From: Ophioceras dolichostomum
Lineage: Eukaryota; Ascomycota; Sordariomycetes; Magnaporthales; Ophioceraceae
DNA length: 18,707 nt
Assembly: GCA_003049485.1 (NCBI GenBank)
Contig: PYST01000528.1
Span: 1-18,707, forward strand
Direction of reading: 5' to 3'
Position numbers and translations under genes: made by a program. Shown in pieces: positions 1 through 8,719 of the stretch (positions are counted from its first letter, which is position 1; each line of letters starts with the position of its first letter). Under the pieces are notes generated by a model. The model did not search any database. It was not told the origin of the DNA and worked only from the letters and a program-made list of their open reading frames with translations.

Positions 1-231
1 CACGCCGAGGCCGAGACGATGCACCGGCAGGCGCTGGAGCTGAGGAAGAAGGTGCTGGGCGACGAGCATCCCGATACGCTTACCAGCATGAGCAACTTCG
101 TAAACGAGGAGACAGTTGAGCAACCGCAGACGGCCCGGGACTTCCCAGCTGCCGAGGAGCCTCTACTCCACCCTGAAAGAAAAAGGATACGCAGATGGAT
201 GAGGCGACTCCAAGCCGCCATTAGGAAATGA
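1..231 (+). CDS. TPR (kinesin-light-chain-like) repeat protein, 3' end only
   Basis: The frame is open from base 1 to a TGA at 229-231, so this is the C-terminal 76 residues of a longer protein whose start lies outside the window. The first ~30 residues (AEAETMHRQALELRKKVLG followed by DEHPDTLTSMSN) match the ~42-residue TPR/kinesin-light-chain repeats typical of fungal NLR-type (NB-ARC or NACHT plus TPR) proteins and related KLC-like proteins. After that one recognisable unit the repeat pattern stops and the chain ends in a basic segment (RKRIRRWMRRLQAAIRK). The end may be a natural tail or a degenerate last repeat; I saw no TPR continuation in the other two frames, so a simple frameshift is not evident. 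Such repeats mediate protein-protein contacts. The effector and nucleotide-binding parts are not visible, so an NLR identity is only an inference. Confidence 0.7.
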   Translation, partial: HAEAETMHRQALELRKKVLGDEHPDTLTSMSNFVNEETVEQPQTARDFPAAEEPLLHPERKRIRRWMRRLQAAIRK

Positions 232-470
232 CGCCTTTGCTAGCCTTAGCAATCCATTAGGGGAGGAGCTTCATGTCTAAACTCTTCAAATCCAGACATA
301 TGTGAGCTACCCTTAAATTAAATTAACATAATCATGTAAGTTAGTTATTTCTTTTTTTTTTTTCTTTGCCCATAAAGGGTCGTAGGGGCTGCCGTCAATA
401 TATGTTACTTTGTTCAACTTGTAATTAATAAGCTGATTCTAGAAGCTTCGCGATCTTGTGATTTTGGTAC

Positions 471-641
471 GGAAGCAGGATATTGTTACGGCGCGGTATA
501 TTGGGCGCACCGACCGAAAGGTGCGTGGCTAATTGATAGAGCTCCCAGAGAGATCNGGAAGCAGGATATTGTTACGGCGCGGTATATTGGGCGCACCGAC
601 CGAAAGGTGCGTGGCTAATTGATAGAGCTCCCAGAGAGATC
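471..641. repeat. Exact 85-bp direct duplication flanking a single N
   Basis: Positions 471-555 and 557-641 read the same, beginning GGAAGCAGGATATTG and ending CCCAGAGAGATC, separated only by the N at 556. Each copy contains a short hairpin (CGCACC, loop, GGTGCG). The most economical explanation is two contigs with overlapping ends joined by a one-base gap instead of being merged. The TGTTACGGCG string inside each copy resembles the start of some fungal Ty3-type LTRs, but no matching LTR end, primer site or coding part was seen. Confidence 0.9.
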
Positions 642-879
642 AAGTCGTCCTTTTGGCTCAAGCAGGTGGGAGCTCCTTGTGCTAAGTCGTGGCAGAAAAC
701 TCCTTTCCCCGTCGGCCAATAGTTAGCTGCTCTTTATTCTGTGGGGTGGGCTTCTCAAGGTCTCTCGATGTGCAAGCAGGTGGCCCCGCGGCGCCATCCC
801 GGCCACCAGCCCCAAATGTCTGTCGCTAGCAGGGAAAGCCTATAGCCCCCGCGCCAGGCAGTGCGGGAACATGGAAAAG

Positions 880-1065
880 GTGCCCAGGTGCAGACAGATT
901 GACCTGTAGCCAGAAAGCAGGTGATTGCCAGTTATACCTGGAGCCTAGACGCAGCAGTTACTGGCCACTGTAACCAGGCTGCTATGGGAAAAATAGGAGG
1001 TGCACCAGTGAATACAGATTGGCCTAGAGGTATATATTTTGCTAGGTGCGCCTGAAACCTGGAGG
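880..1065. repeat. Imperfect ~120-bp-spaced direct repeat (degenerate)
   Basis: The segment from about 880 (GGTGCCCAGGTGCAGACAG, then ATTGACCT) is echoed from about 1000 (GGTGCACCAGTGAATACAG, then ATTGGCCT). A further shared ACCTGGAG string lies at about 936 and 1057. By eye roughly 60% of bases agree. It may be an old tandem duplication or the remains of a repetitive element; no coding potential is evident. Confidence 0.45.
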
Positions 1066-1640
1066 CAGGCGTGTTGACAGAGTGGGCAATGCCGTAGCCG
1101 TTCCCCTTGGCAAGTTTACCCGGGGTGCTGAAACGACGCCAAGGCGGCTCAGGCCAATCACCCTGTGATCACCTTTGCTCAGTCCTGCTCAGGTTAAAGC
1201 AGCCAGAACTCGGACCCTGAGCTCAAAGAGGCAAAAAATCGTTGGTTTCTGACTATATAGGTAAGTAGTTAAGAGGATAGCCAGCAGGGCAGGGTGACCG
1301 ACGATGAGTGCTTGATGCCATTTCATTGGTCCAGGCCTGACCGCCTCCATCCACCGACGACCACCACCGAGAGCGAGCCCCGATGCGGCTAGGCTTGTGA
1401 CTAAGCAACCTCAGCGCTCGCCTCTTTATCACGTGCCACCAAAACGTCACAACCCCGCCTTGAATAAGTGCCAAGAGGAGTGTTAGCAAACGCAGTGCGA
1501 CAGACTCCACCACTTCCTTCATTTCGCACCACTGTATCTCCATAGTGGTAGAAGATAAAAGCAACCCCCTCGCTCCTCTGATGGGTGTGCGGTAGCCCTT
1601 CGTTCGCCTCTGGGATCACCTCCCTTCGTCCGCTCCCACC

Positions 1641-2771
1641 ATGCCCAACGCCGGCTTCCTCACAGACGATGCCGTGGCTGCGAGGCTCGTCCTCGAGGCA
1701 CAAGGCGGAGATGAAAGGTGTGTATACTCTTCCGGTAAAGCGGCCCCTGGTTTGTGTTCGTCGCGGAGTCGCGCTGCGGGTCACCCACCGGACACTGACT
1801 GAGACACTTGCTGCTCGCAGACCTGGACACAAGCCGAAGCCAAACACCCGATTCCTCCGAAACGTCATCAAGACGACGGAGAGCCACAACGCGGCGCTCC
1901 TAGCAAAGGAAGCCGCCGAGTCCCAAGCTCGCCTGCGAGAGCTGAGTGACTCTGAGGAGAAGGAGCAGCGCCGACGCCGTCCTACCCTTCAAGACACATG
2001 CCGCCGCCAATTAGGCGATATCTTCGCAATCCTACGCGGAAGCGAAGCCAACTCCAAGAAGAGGTCCGATGATAAGGACAAGGACAAAGAAGATAGCAAC
2101 CACAAGAGAGGCAGACGAGATCGATCGCCGCGTGAGGGCAGGGGCAGTCTGCACAAGCAGTCATCAAGCTCGAGGAATAGGCTTTTACATGATGACGACA
2201 GAGGTGACGACGAGGCTCGCAGGAGGCCGTCACGCCGGCCCCGCCACAAGGAGAGAGACTCGCGCAGCGGCAGGGGAGAAGAGAGAGAATCTCGCCACCG
2301 CCACCGCTCACGAGAGAGGCGCTCTCGCCGCCGCCACCGCTCATCATCACCACGAGACGACGACTACGACGACCACGACCGTGGCCGGCGTCGGTCGCAT
2401 CGAGATCGGTCACCACTACGCAAGAGGGGCCGGGACCGGGACCGGGGCCGGGATAGGGACAGACAGCAGGACGACATCGCATACGATCTGATCAAGTCGT
2501 CTCCTGCGGCGTCCACCACCCACTACAGGTCAAAGCAATACGGCAGGCTCAGCATCGACGACGACGTCGAAGACGGCGGAAACACCAGCGACCCGCTCGA
2601 GGAGCTGATCGGCCCCCGCCCCCCAGCACCACCCGCCCGGGGCCGGGGCGCCACCGCCCGCTCATCAGGCATCGACTCCCGCTTCGAGGCGTCGTACGAC
2701 CCCAGGACAGACGTGCAGCCGCCAACACCAGAAGACCTCCTCCCCAGAAGCAACGCAAAGACTACCACCAT

Positions 2772-2810
<39 letters not shown>

Positions 2811-3087
2811 TACTACCGACGGCGACTGGGAGGACGCCGCCGAGGCCTTCCGGGACCGCCAGCGCTGGAAGGCGCAGGGCGCGGCGCGGCTGCGCGCGGC
2901 GGGATTTACGGACGAGCAGATTCGCAAGTGGGAGGCGAGCGAGAGACCACCGGGGAGTGACCAGGGGAACCTCGATGACGTCCGCTGGTCTAAGAAGGGT
3001 GAGCTGAGGCAGTGGGATCGCGGAAAGTTGGTCAATGCTGATGGGTCAATCTCTACTGCGCCCGAGTGGGCGGTTGAGAAGAAGTGA
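1641..3087 (+). CDS. PRP38B-type pre-mRNA-splicing factor (SR/RD-rich)
   Basis: Exons are 1641-1717 and 1821-3087 (447 aa). The intron (1718-1820) has a GTGTGT donor, a CTGAC branch site near 1794 and a CGCAG acceptor, and joins the frames as an AGA codon. The ATG follows CCCACC and begins MPNAGFLTDD, the N-terminal signature of the fungal proteins annotated as pre-mRNA-splicing factor 38B. Other family blocks are KPKPNTRFLRN (residues 30-40), ALLAKEAAE (51-59), RRQLGDIFAIL (about 86-96), a basic RS/RD/RH-rich region (about 99-240), DPLEELIGP (about 283), GIDSRFEASYDP (about 309), a Thr run (about 340-358) and a C-terminal block from DWEDAAEAFRDRQRW to KKGELRQWDRGKLV. RS/RD domains typically mediate spliceosomal protein contacts in the nucleus. 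From memory, relatives carry a longer linker between the MPN block and KPKPN; here it is short. A PRP38 domain itself is not evident, so the family name rests on annotation custom. Confidence 0.85.
2761..2819 (+). repeat. ACT trinucleotide microsatellite coding a Thr run
   Basis: About 19 near-perfect ACT/ACY codons sit in frame within the PRP38B-like gene and encode a threonine run interrupted by one Ile and one Ser. The tract lies between two conserved blocks, in what is probably a disordered linker. The unit is three bases, so length changes would not shift the frame. Confidence 0.9.
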
Positions 3088-5041
3088 GAGGTCTATTTTC
3101 TGTCTCTTCGGATCTAACACCCGCCGACGCGTGGGTACAGAGGATCTTCCCCCCAACAAACATGGCACACGTAACTCCGCTATAGTTCTTTTCTTACTAG
3201 CATATGGGTGCTGGGCGTTATTTTGGCAATGGGCATATACCAAGAAACTCTTTGGGTGGCTGGGGATATTGGGGTCGGAGGGATTTCTTTTCCTGCTCTA
3301 GTAGTATGATGCCAATCTACCTAACGTCCTCGGAACATTACTTCTGTCCACTACTACCTACCTACTACCTTCTCCCGCTGAGATGTTGCGTTGAACTGCC
3401 ATTGCGCTGGGATACTACGTAGCAGTGGGAAGCTCTCCTTCCCGAGACGTCGACCACGGCGTCATGCAGGGGTGTCCGAACTGGAGCGCGGATGGTAGTC
3501 CCTGTCGTCCCTCTGTCAAAGTCCACGAGCACAACAATTTTGAACACGAGGTTTCTCACGCAGCTGGTTCCGGGTTGACTGACACGACACAGATGGCGGG
3601 TAGTTACATATATATGTCCTCAATAAGGTGGTGCGGAGCAAGGTCGCGGCGGCGGCGGCCGACGCCGTCTCCGACTTCGCACCGGCTGGCTGAACAACCA
3701 CCCGGGAGGCGATATCGGGTGCAATCAAGTGAGAGGAGAAGAAGAAATCAGACCATCTCGGTGTGGCCGACTGAGTCGCGGCGGTGGTGGCCGACGCCGT
3801 CTCCGACCTCGCACCGGCTAGCTGAACACCACCCGAGAGGCAATATCGGGTGCAATCAAGTGAGAGGAGAAGAAATCAGGCCACCCCGTCGATATCTCCG
3901 TCGGCCACAACGAGATGCCGGGCGGTCCCGGAAGCGAAGTATGTCGTGTCAGTCGCATCTTTTCATTGTCATCGTCGATCACGATCTGAACGGGTTGGGA
4001 TACGAGCGCAACGGGCGCTTCGAGCGGTTAGAGATGGGTCCGGGCCGGTCTCGGCCGAAACTTCATGCAGCGGGCAGAGCATATCACAAGGAACGGGTAT
4101 GTATGGTTGCGAAGGGGCACAGGATACGACGGGAGATCGGGGGGCGGAAATCGAGGAGGCGAGAGTGAGTCCATAATGGAGGTATTACGGACGGTCTGCA
4201 CCCACAGCTGTGAAAGGCAAGGCAACCGGCAAGGCAACCTTGAGGTGACTATGGACGAGGGCAGTGCAAGGAGTCAGAAGGGAGCCGTCATGCAACGTTG
4301 AGCGGCGCTTCGTGTCTCCTTCCTGTATTGCTCTGCCTTGCATCTGGAGCCCTCAGTCGCCGACGGAAGGACCACCTGTAGAGTTCGGCCAGCACAGCTC
4401 CCGAAATTGATGCCTTGGCCAGTGCATCGATGCCCAGCCGGCACTGTCACGGCCGCCGACGATCTCAGGGCCGAGGCCTTTGTGAGAAAGGATAGACGGG
4501 TGCTCTGTGGCTAGGACCACGCGCCCTGCTGTTGTAGAACATGTTTGTTTGAACCGTCCGCCCCGAACGGTTGCGCGAACGCATCGATGAACAGGTACAA
4601 ACTTGTATTGACCGACAAGCGGAGGTGGCAAACATGATGGGGATACTTGTGCGAGAGGGGAAGTCTTTCCTCTCCGACGGACCCGAGGACGACTGGGGAC
4701 GGCAGTGGACCCAAGAATCTAGGAGAGACATGTCAAACATTTTACGTTGGTGAAACCGGCTGAGCCGGGGTCAAGGATTTGGTTGCATTTCGAGAGCAAA
4801 TCTTTGGCTCCGATGCTGCATATGTATCTCGTCCCACCGCATTTCCCAAGCCGTAGGCCAAACGCCGTAGAATAGCTGACTGACTGACTGAGACCACAAA
4901 TTTTCCGAGACCGTGTGAACAGGGGAAAAAAAAGAAAAAGGGATGGAGGTAGTAACTACCTCTAGTTGTCTAGGTAGCAACTAAGGCAGTCGGTGGAGAA
5001 GATAGAAGATATCTACCTGTCAATCTACGTGGAGACGATCA
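3088..5041. other. Spacer between PRP38B-like gene and RPS9 (3' ends converge)
   Basis: This ~2-kb stretch lies between two convergent genes and must include both 3' UTRs. Several ORFs up to 247 codons occur, but none resembles a known family. The longest (3425-4168) crosses a tandem duplication whose two copies are not kept in the same frame. Visible simple sequence includes a four-fold CTGA-type repeat at about 4876-4891 and an A-rich tract near 4924-4940. No tRNA or other RNA gene was recognised. Confidence 0.6.
3643..3892. repeat. 132-bp tandem duplication, two diverged copies
   Basis: Copy 1 (3643-3774) and copy 2 (3775 to about 3892) share GTCGCGGCGG, then GGCCGACGCCGTCTCCGAC, CTCGCACCGGCT-like text, TATCGGGTGCAATCAAGTG and AGAGGAGAAG. 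They differ by scattered substitutions, a 1-bp loss in the AACAACCACCC/AACACCACCC segment and a 3-bp loss in the GAAGAAG run. The copies are clearly homologous but no longer identical, so this is an older event, not an assembly error. Confidence 0.9.
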
Positions 5042-6006
5042 CTACTCGTCATCCTCCTCCTCCTCATCGCCATCGGCGCCCTCGCCGGCCTTGGCCTTCT
5101 TTCTCCGGACGCGGCCGGGGCGGCCCCCGCCGTAGGGTGAGGTCATAGAGAAGTCGATGTGCTTCTGCGAGTCCAGGCGGACGATGAACGAGGGCACGTT
5201 GACGATCTGCTTGCCGACGCGGATGTGGCGCTGGCGGATCAGCACGCGGGCGTGGTGGATCGTCTTGGCGAGGCCTAGCTTGTAGACGCAGGTCTGCAGG
5301 CGGCGCTCCAGGAAGTCCTCGACCTTCAGGGCCAGCACGTAATCGAGCTTCATGCGCGACTCGTCCAGCACGCCGACGCGGACCAGGCGGCGAATCAGCG
5401 CGTTGCCCTCGAAGAGGCGCTTGGGGTCCTTCTCTTCCAGGGTGAGAAGTTGACTGTTTCGGGGAGACGGGCCAGGGTGGTGGGTTGTTTGTGGTTAGCT
5501 AGGTGGTTCCCTGCTTTTTGTGTTTTCTCCCACCGATGATGCTATGTTCCCCATCTTGTACGCTTCCTATCCTCGGATTTTTGAGGAGAGAGGGAACTGG
5601 AGAGGCGGGCGTACCGGGCAGCACGACGGATCTTGGACAAGGTGAGCTGGACGCGCCAGACCTCACGCTTGTTCTTCAGGCCGAACTCGCCGACGAGCTT
5701 GAGCTCAGAGTCCCTGTTGGATCGCGGCACATCTTGTCAGCTCCTTGGTTCACTATCGACTTAAGCAGAGACAAGCTACTGCTCATTGGCCCTAGTGCTC
5801 AACAAGGAAGCGAGAGAGGAGGGGGGCAGGCATTTACAGTCGAGCGGCCTCGAAGGGACGACGCGGCACCCTGGAGAAGAGAGACAATGTCCGAAATGTT
5901 AGCAATGCGATCGATCGATTGTCACTCTGGCGATTCTTTCCATGGGATTGGGAAGAAGGGAAGGGAAAACTTGCTTGGCCGTCTTGCTGTAGGAGAGAGG
6001 CGCCAT
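5042..6006 (-). CDS. RPS9: 40S ribosomal protein S9 (uS4)
   Basis: Four exons in transcription order: 6006-5975, 5870-5838, 5713-5615 and 5453-5042, giving 191 aa, the normal size for eukaryotic uS4. The protein starts MAPLSYSKTAKVPRRPFEAA and contains RLDSELKLVGEFGLKNKREVW, KIRRAARQLLTLEEKDPKR, LFEGNALIRRLVRVGV, the S4 RNA-binding fold (about residues 107-170, with ERRLQTCVYKLGLAKTIHHA and RQRHIRVGKQIVNVPSF) and TSPYGGGRPGRVRRKK before an acidic tail. Introns 2 (5837-5714, GTAAAT) and 3 (5614-5454, GTACGC) are GT-AG with CTGAC and CTAAC branch sites. Intron 1 appears to be GC-AG. uS4 binds 18S rRNA and acts in small-subunit assembly and decoding fidelity. The gene diverges from RPL21. The ATG at 6006 follows CGACC and is the only start giving the family N terminus. 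Confidence 0.95.
5871..5974 (-). other. Probable GC-AG intron 1 of RPS9
   Basis: On the minus strand the 32-base first exon ends GCCAA and the intron begins GCAAGT, which is the usual extended consensus for the minor GC donor. A GCTAAC branch site and a CTTCTCCAG acceptor follow. Using GC gives the codon AA|G and the expected family junction into VPRRPFE. The nearest GT (GTTTTC, four bases downstream) would put the next exon out of frame. Length is 104 bp. Confidence 0.85.
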
Positions 6007-6419
6007 GGTCGTCGATCTGGCTGGAGGATTGTTGAAGGTATTCTCAACTCCAGAATCGAGCTCGAGTGGTTCGAAAAAAAAGGTGGGATAATAAAAACCG
6101 CCGTCCAAGCAAAAATGTTGTGTGCGTGGGTCGCGAGAGAGCCTCCGACCGGATTTTCCTCGGCGGGGCCGAACAGGACCGCGGACCAATCAGGCACACT
6201 GATGCCGAAGCCCTAATGGGGAGTCGTCCTCGATTGACTAAGCCGTTTTGGGTCCACGCCAATCCGGTCCGCCAATCACGGACCACCACACAAACTTGGG
6301 CGAAATTTTGGCGAGGACCTTTGAACAGGGCCTTTCACAACACCGCATCATCACCTCTTTCCCCTCCTCCTCCTCGACGACACCGACCACATTTTGACAA
6401 CCCAAGAAATACCGTCACG
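6007..6419. promoter_or_regulatory. Shared divergent promoter of RPS9 and RPL21
   Basis: The two start codons are separated by 413 bp. On the plus strand there are three CCAAT boxes (6186-6190, 6259-6263, 6272-6276) and one AGCCCTAA (6209-6216), which fits the ARCCCTAA site bound by Tbf1-type factors at fungal ribosomal protein genes. A pyrimidine-rich tract (about 6353-6375, CCTCTTTCCCCTCCTCC) lies just upstream of the RPL21 ATG, as in many fungal ribosomal protein leaders. Shared regulation is inferred from the arrangement and motif; no expression data are available. Confidence 0.7.
6209..6216 (+). promoter_or_regulatory. ARCCCTAA (Tbf1-like) site
   Basis: The octamer AGCCCTAA lies roughly midway between the two ribosomal protein start codons (203 bp from RPS9, 204 bp from RPL21). 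The motif is known from ribosomal protein promoters in fungi that do not use Rap1. A single match in 413 bp could occur by chance, so position and context carry the argument. Confidence 0.5.
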
Positions 6420-7268
6420 ATGGGTCACCCTGCCGGTCTTCGCGCAGGCACTCGATATGCCTTCTCTCGCAATTTCCGCGAGAAGGGCATGATCCACCTG
6501 ACCACCTACTTGAGGCAGTACAAGTACGTTTTCCCGACGCGCCCGATCGTATCCACGACCGTCGCCCGGCGAGGGCTTTCTGGATTAGAATTGAAGGAGC
6601 TTGACAGCTCAGTGGCTAACCTGTTTTTTCTGTTTTCTTAGGGTCGGCGACATCGTTGACATCAAGGCGAACGGTGCTGTTCAGAAGGGGTAAGAAAGAA
6701 GCGAACCACTCCTCCTCCTCCTCCTCCAAACACGAACAATCATACCGTCCACACCAGGCTACCTCAATCAACGAGCACGAATTGGAACGCGTTGGAAGGG
6801 TCTCAGCCAGGAGGGCGGCGCTGTGTTGAGAATGGCGACGATGCGTGAGGGAATGCAACAACGAGAGGAGGAAAGAACAACAAAACCAGGTCGAAGGAGC
6901 AGTGACGTTGCTAACACCCTCTTCTCCCGATCAACAGTATGCCCCACAAGGTCTACCACGGCAAGACGGGCGTCATCTACAACGTGACCAAGTCCGCGGT
7001 CGGCATCATCATCTACAAGAAGGTCAAGCACCGGTACATCGAGAAGCGCATCAACATCCGGATAGAGCACATCTCGCCCTCGCGCTCCCGCGAGGGCTTC
7101 CTGCGCCGCGTCAAGGAGAACGCCGCGGCCAAGATCAAGGCCAAGGCCGAGGGCCGCCCCGTCCAGGTGAAGCGCCTGCCGCTCATGCCCAGGGAGGCCA
7201 CCACCATCTCGACCGCCGAGAACAAGGTCATCACCCTGACCCCCGTCCCTTACGAGACGTACATTTAA
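6420..7268 (+). CDS. RPL21: 60S ribosomal protein L21 (eL21)
   Basis: Exons are 6420-6523, 6642-6689 and 6938-7268, giving 160 aa, the same length as yeast eL21. Exon 1 encodes MGHPAGLRAGTRYAFSRNF and HLTTYLRQYK, exon 2 VGDIVDIKANGAVQKG, and exon 3 MPHKVYHGKTGVIYNVTKSA through ISPSRSREGFLRRVKENAA to the family C terminus PVPYETYI. Both introns are GT-AG (GTACGT and GTAAGA donors) with GCTAAC branch sites close to the acceptors; intron 2 is fairly long at 248 bp. The SH3-like eL21 protein sits in the large subunit near the central protuberance and contacts 5S/25S rRNA. The gene diverges from RPS9 across a common promoter. No box C/D or H/ACA snoRNA was recognised in its introns. Confidence 0.96.
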
Positions 7269-8719
7269 AGGGGTTGCGACGTTTTGGGGAAGGAAAGGAA
7301 AGGAAAGGAAGGGGTGTTTTTTTTTTCTTTTCTTGTTTTGGTCTTTTCGGCTGGCTGTCGGATTCTCGTGGACTCTCTCGGGAGAGGAGGACGCGAACGT
7401 AAACAAACGGTGGCTTGATACTACTACTTCGTTTTTCTACAACTCCCGTCTACAACTCCGGTCTGCATGGTGTTCGTCTGTTTATTTTCTTACAAGCCAA
7501 GGGAAAACGGAAAGAAGTTTTGTCTTGCATGGAAACCGGCATGGGCACGGGGAAATGAGGAATTGTTTGCCTTGGGACTTTGGTGATGAGCTATATCCAA
7601 AAAGAGACCAATGGCAAAATCTATTGTTGACTGACTTATCCGTGAATGGACTCGTAGCTCTTGGATGTCGAGCCTCGTCAATCATAGATCACAACGAAAT
7701 GAACACTGAACAAACATGGCAAATAGGAAAAGCAAATAGATTCCAATTTGGGGTTTCAATATCATTCAGTCATCAAAAAGCCTTCCTGTCACCGAGTGAA
7801 GTAGAAGATAAAAGAGGGAAATAGAAGTAATCACCATCACTGCCACTGACTCGACCACTCAACCCACAAAACAGCACACGGGACTTTACAGTCAGTCTCT
7901 GACCCATACATCCCATCCCACTGCTTTTTCCGTACACGGTTACATAATTCAGGCGGACAGAGTGAATGAGAAAGAACAAAGCGAGAACAGGGAGAGGGAG
8001 ACAGCTGGTAAGTATCTTATCTGGGGGATATTGTGAAGCTAGGAAAGAGTTATGAGAGTCCAAGCTAGAGGAGAATAGTGATTACGGAGAAGAAAAAAAG
8101 AGCTTCAAAGGCAACGAGCTAAGCTAAGATAGAATAGCTGAAGTAGGAGAGGTAAGAAAGAGGGAAGAAGATATCCCTGTAGTGTGTTGTATGTGCAAGA
8201 GAGTGTGGGTTGTTTTCATTGACGGCGTTAAGGAAAAATCCTAGGACAGACGGATACAAACGAGGAAAACAATGCAGAGAGAGAGAAAGAGAGAGAGAGA
8301 GAAAATCAAGGTCAAGAAAGGGGGGTTCGGGAGCGACAGGTAAGAATGGAAAGGACATGAAGATGGATGGAATTGGATAGTTGGAGTGCTAGTAGTTTTG
8401 CTTGACGAAGCGGTGGGGTGTTTCCGGATTGAAAATCCGGGGGTTTTTGGTATTATGAATAGGAAGAGACGACGAGATGGATAAGAAAAGAGCAGTGAGG
8501 AAGAAACGAGTTGGATAAGAAACGAGCAGTACAACGAGATACAGAAAACAGCGTGAACAGATGATGATGTAAGGAAAAGGAGTGAGTGTATGGGTTATGA
8601 TTTGGTGGTCGGTTGGTGTATACCAACATTGACCAGCCAGTCGTCTTGAACCTCTTGAACCTCTTGAACCTCTTGAGCCTCTTGATTCGGTTGGTCGTTC
8701 GGTTGTGGCCTATTATTGA
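7269..8719. other. Convergent spacer, RPL21 and apsA-homologue 3' flanks
   Basis: About 1.45 kb between two stop codons facing each other. It begins with a GGAAA-type pentanucleotide run (about 7287-7313) and a poly-T tract, then becomes AT-richer than the genes. A GA-repeat lies at about 8275-8305 and a 9-bp minisatellite at 8644-8688. The ORFs present (for example 7333-7824) show no family resemblance. The region presumably holds both 3' UTRs and poly(A) sites. Confidence 0.6.
8644..8688. repeat. 9-bp tandem repeat (TCTTGAACC-type), about 5 copies
   Basis: Three exact TCTTGAACC units are followed by TCTTGAGCC and a partial TCTTGATTC. The array starts about 32 bp beyond the stop codon of the minus-strand apsA homologue, so it is likely in that gene's 3' UTR. 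The loss of identity at one end is typical of decaying minisatellites. Confidence 0.9.

Larger units (their letters stand above)
232..1640. other. Gene-poor spacer with assembly join and degenerate repeats
   Basis: No ORF here has a recognisable protein or plausible splice structure. The stretch holds a poly-T tract near 352-363, the 85-bp direct duplication around the N at 556, and a weak ~120-bp-spaced imperfect repeat at about 880-1065. The part nearest 1641 must contain the promoter and leader of the PRP38B-like gene; a TATA-like string lies at about 1253-1259, nearly 400 bp upstream of the ATG, and its use is unknown. Confidence 0.6.

Noticed and set aside
481..1250. Intact LTR retrotransposon starting at TGTTACGGCG
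   Set aside because: There is no matching LTR end, target-site duplication, primer site or coding sequence. At most it is a remnant.
1982..2482. Minus- and plus-strand ORFs inside the PRP38B-like gene (including 2069-2491 and 2523-3035)
   Set aside because: They are in alternate frames of the RS/RD-rich and Thr-run coding sequence and read as low-complexity shadows.
3425..4168. 247-codon plus-strand ORF between the PRP38B-like gene and RPS9
   Set aside because: It spans the 132-bp tandem duplication, whose copies differ by a frame-changing deletion, and it has no recognisable domain.
6524..6937. Intronic snoRNA in RPL21 or RPS9
   Set aside because: No paired RTGATGA and CTGA boxes or ACA-tailed hairpins were found in the introns on reading.
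7333..7824. 163-codon plus-strand ORF downstream of RPL21
   Set aside because: It lacks family resemblance and lies where the RPL21 3' UTR should be. The AT-richer sequence argues against coding.
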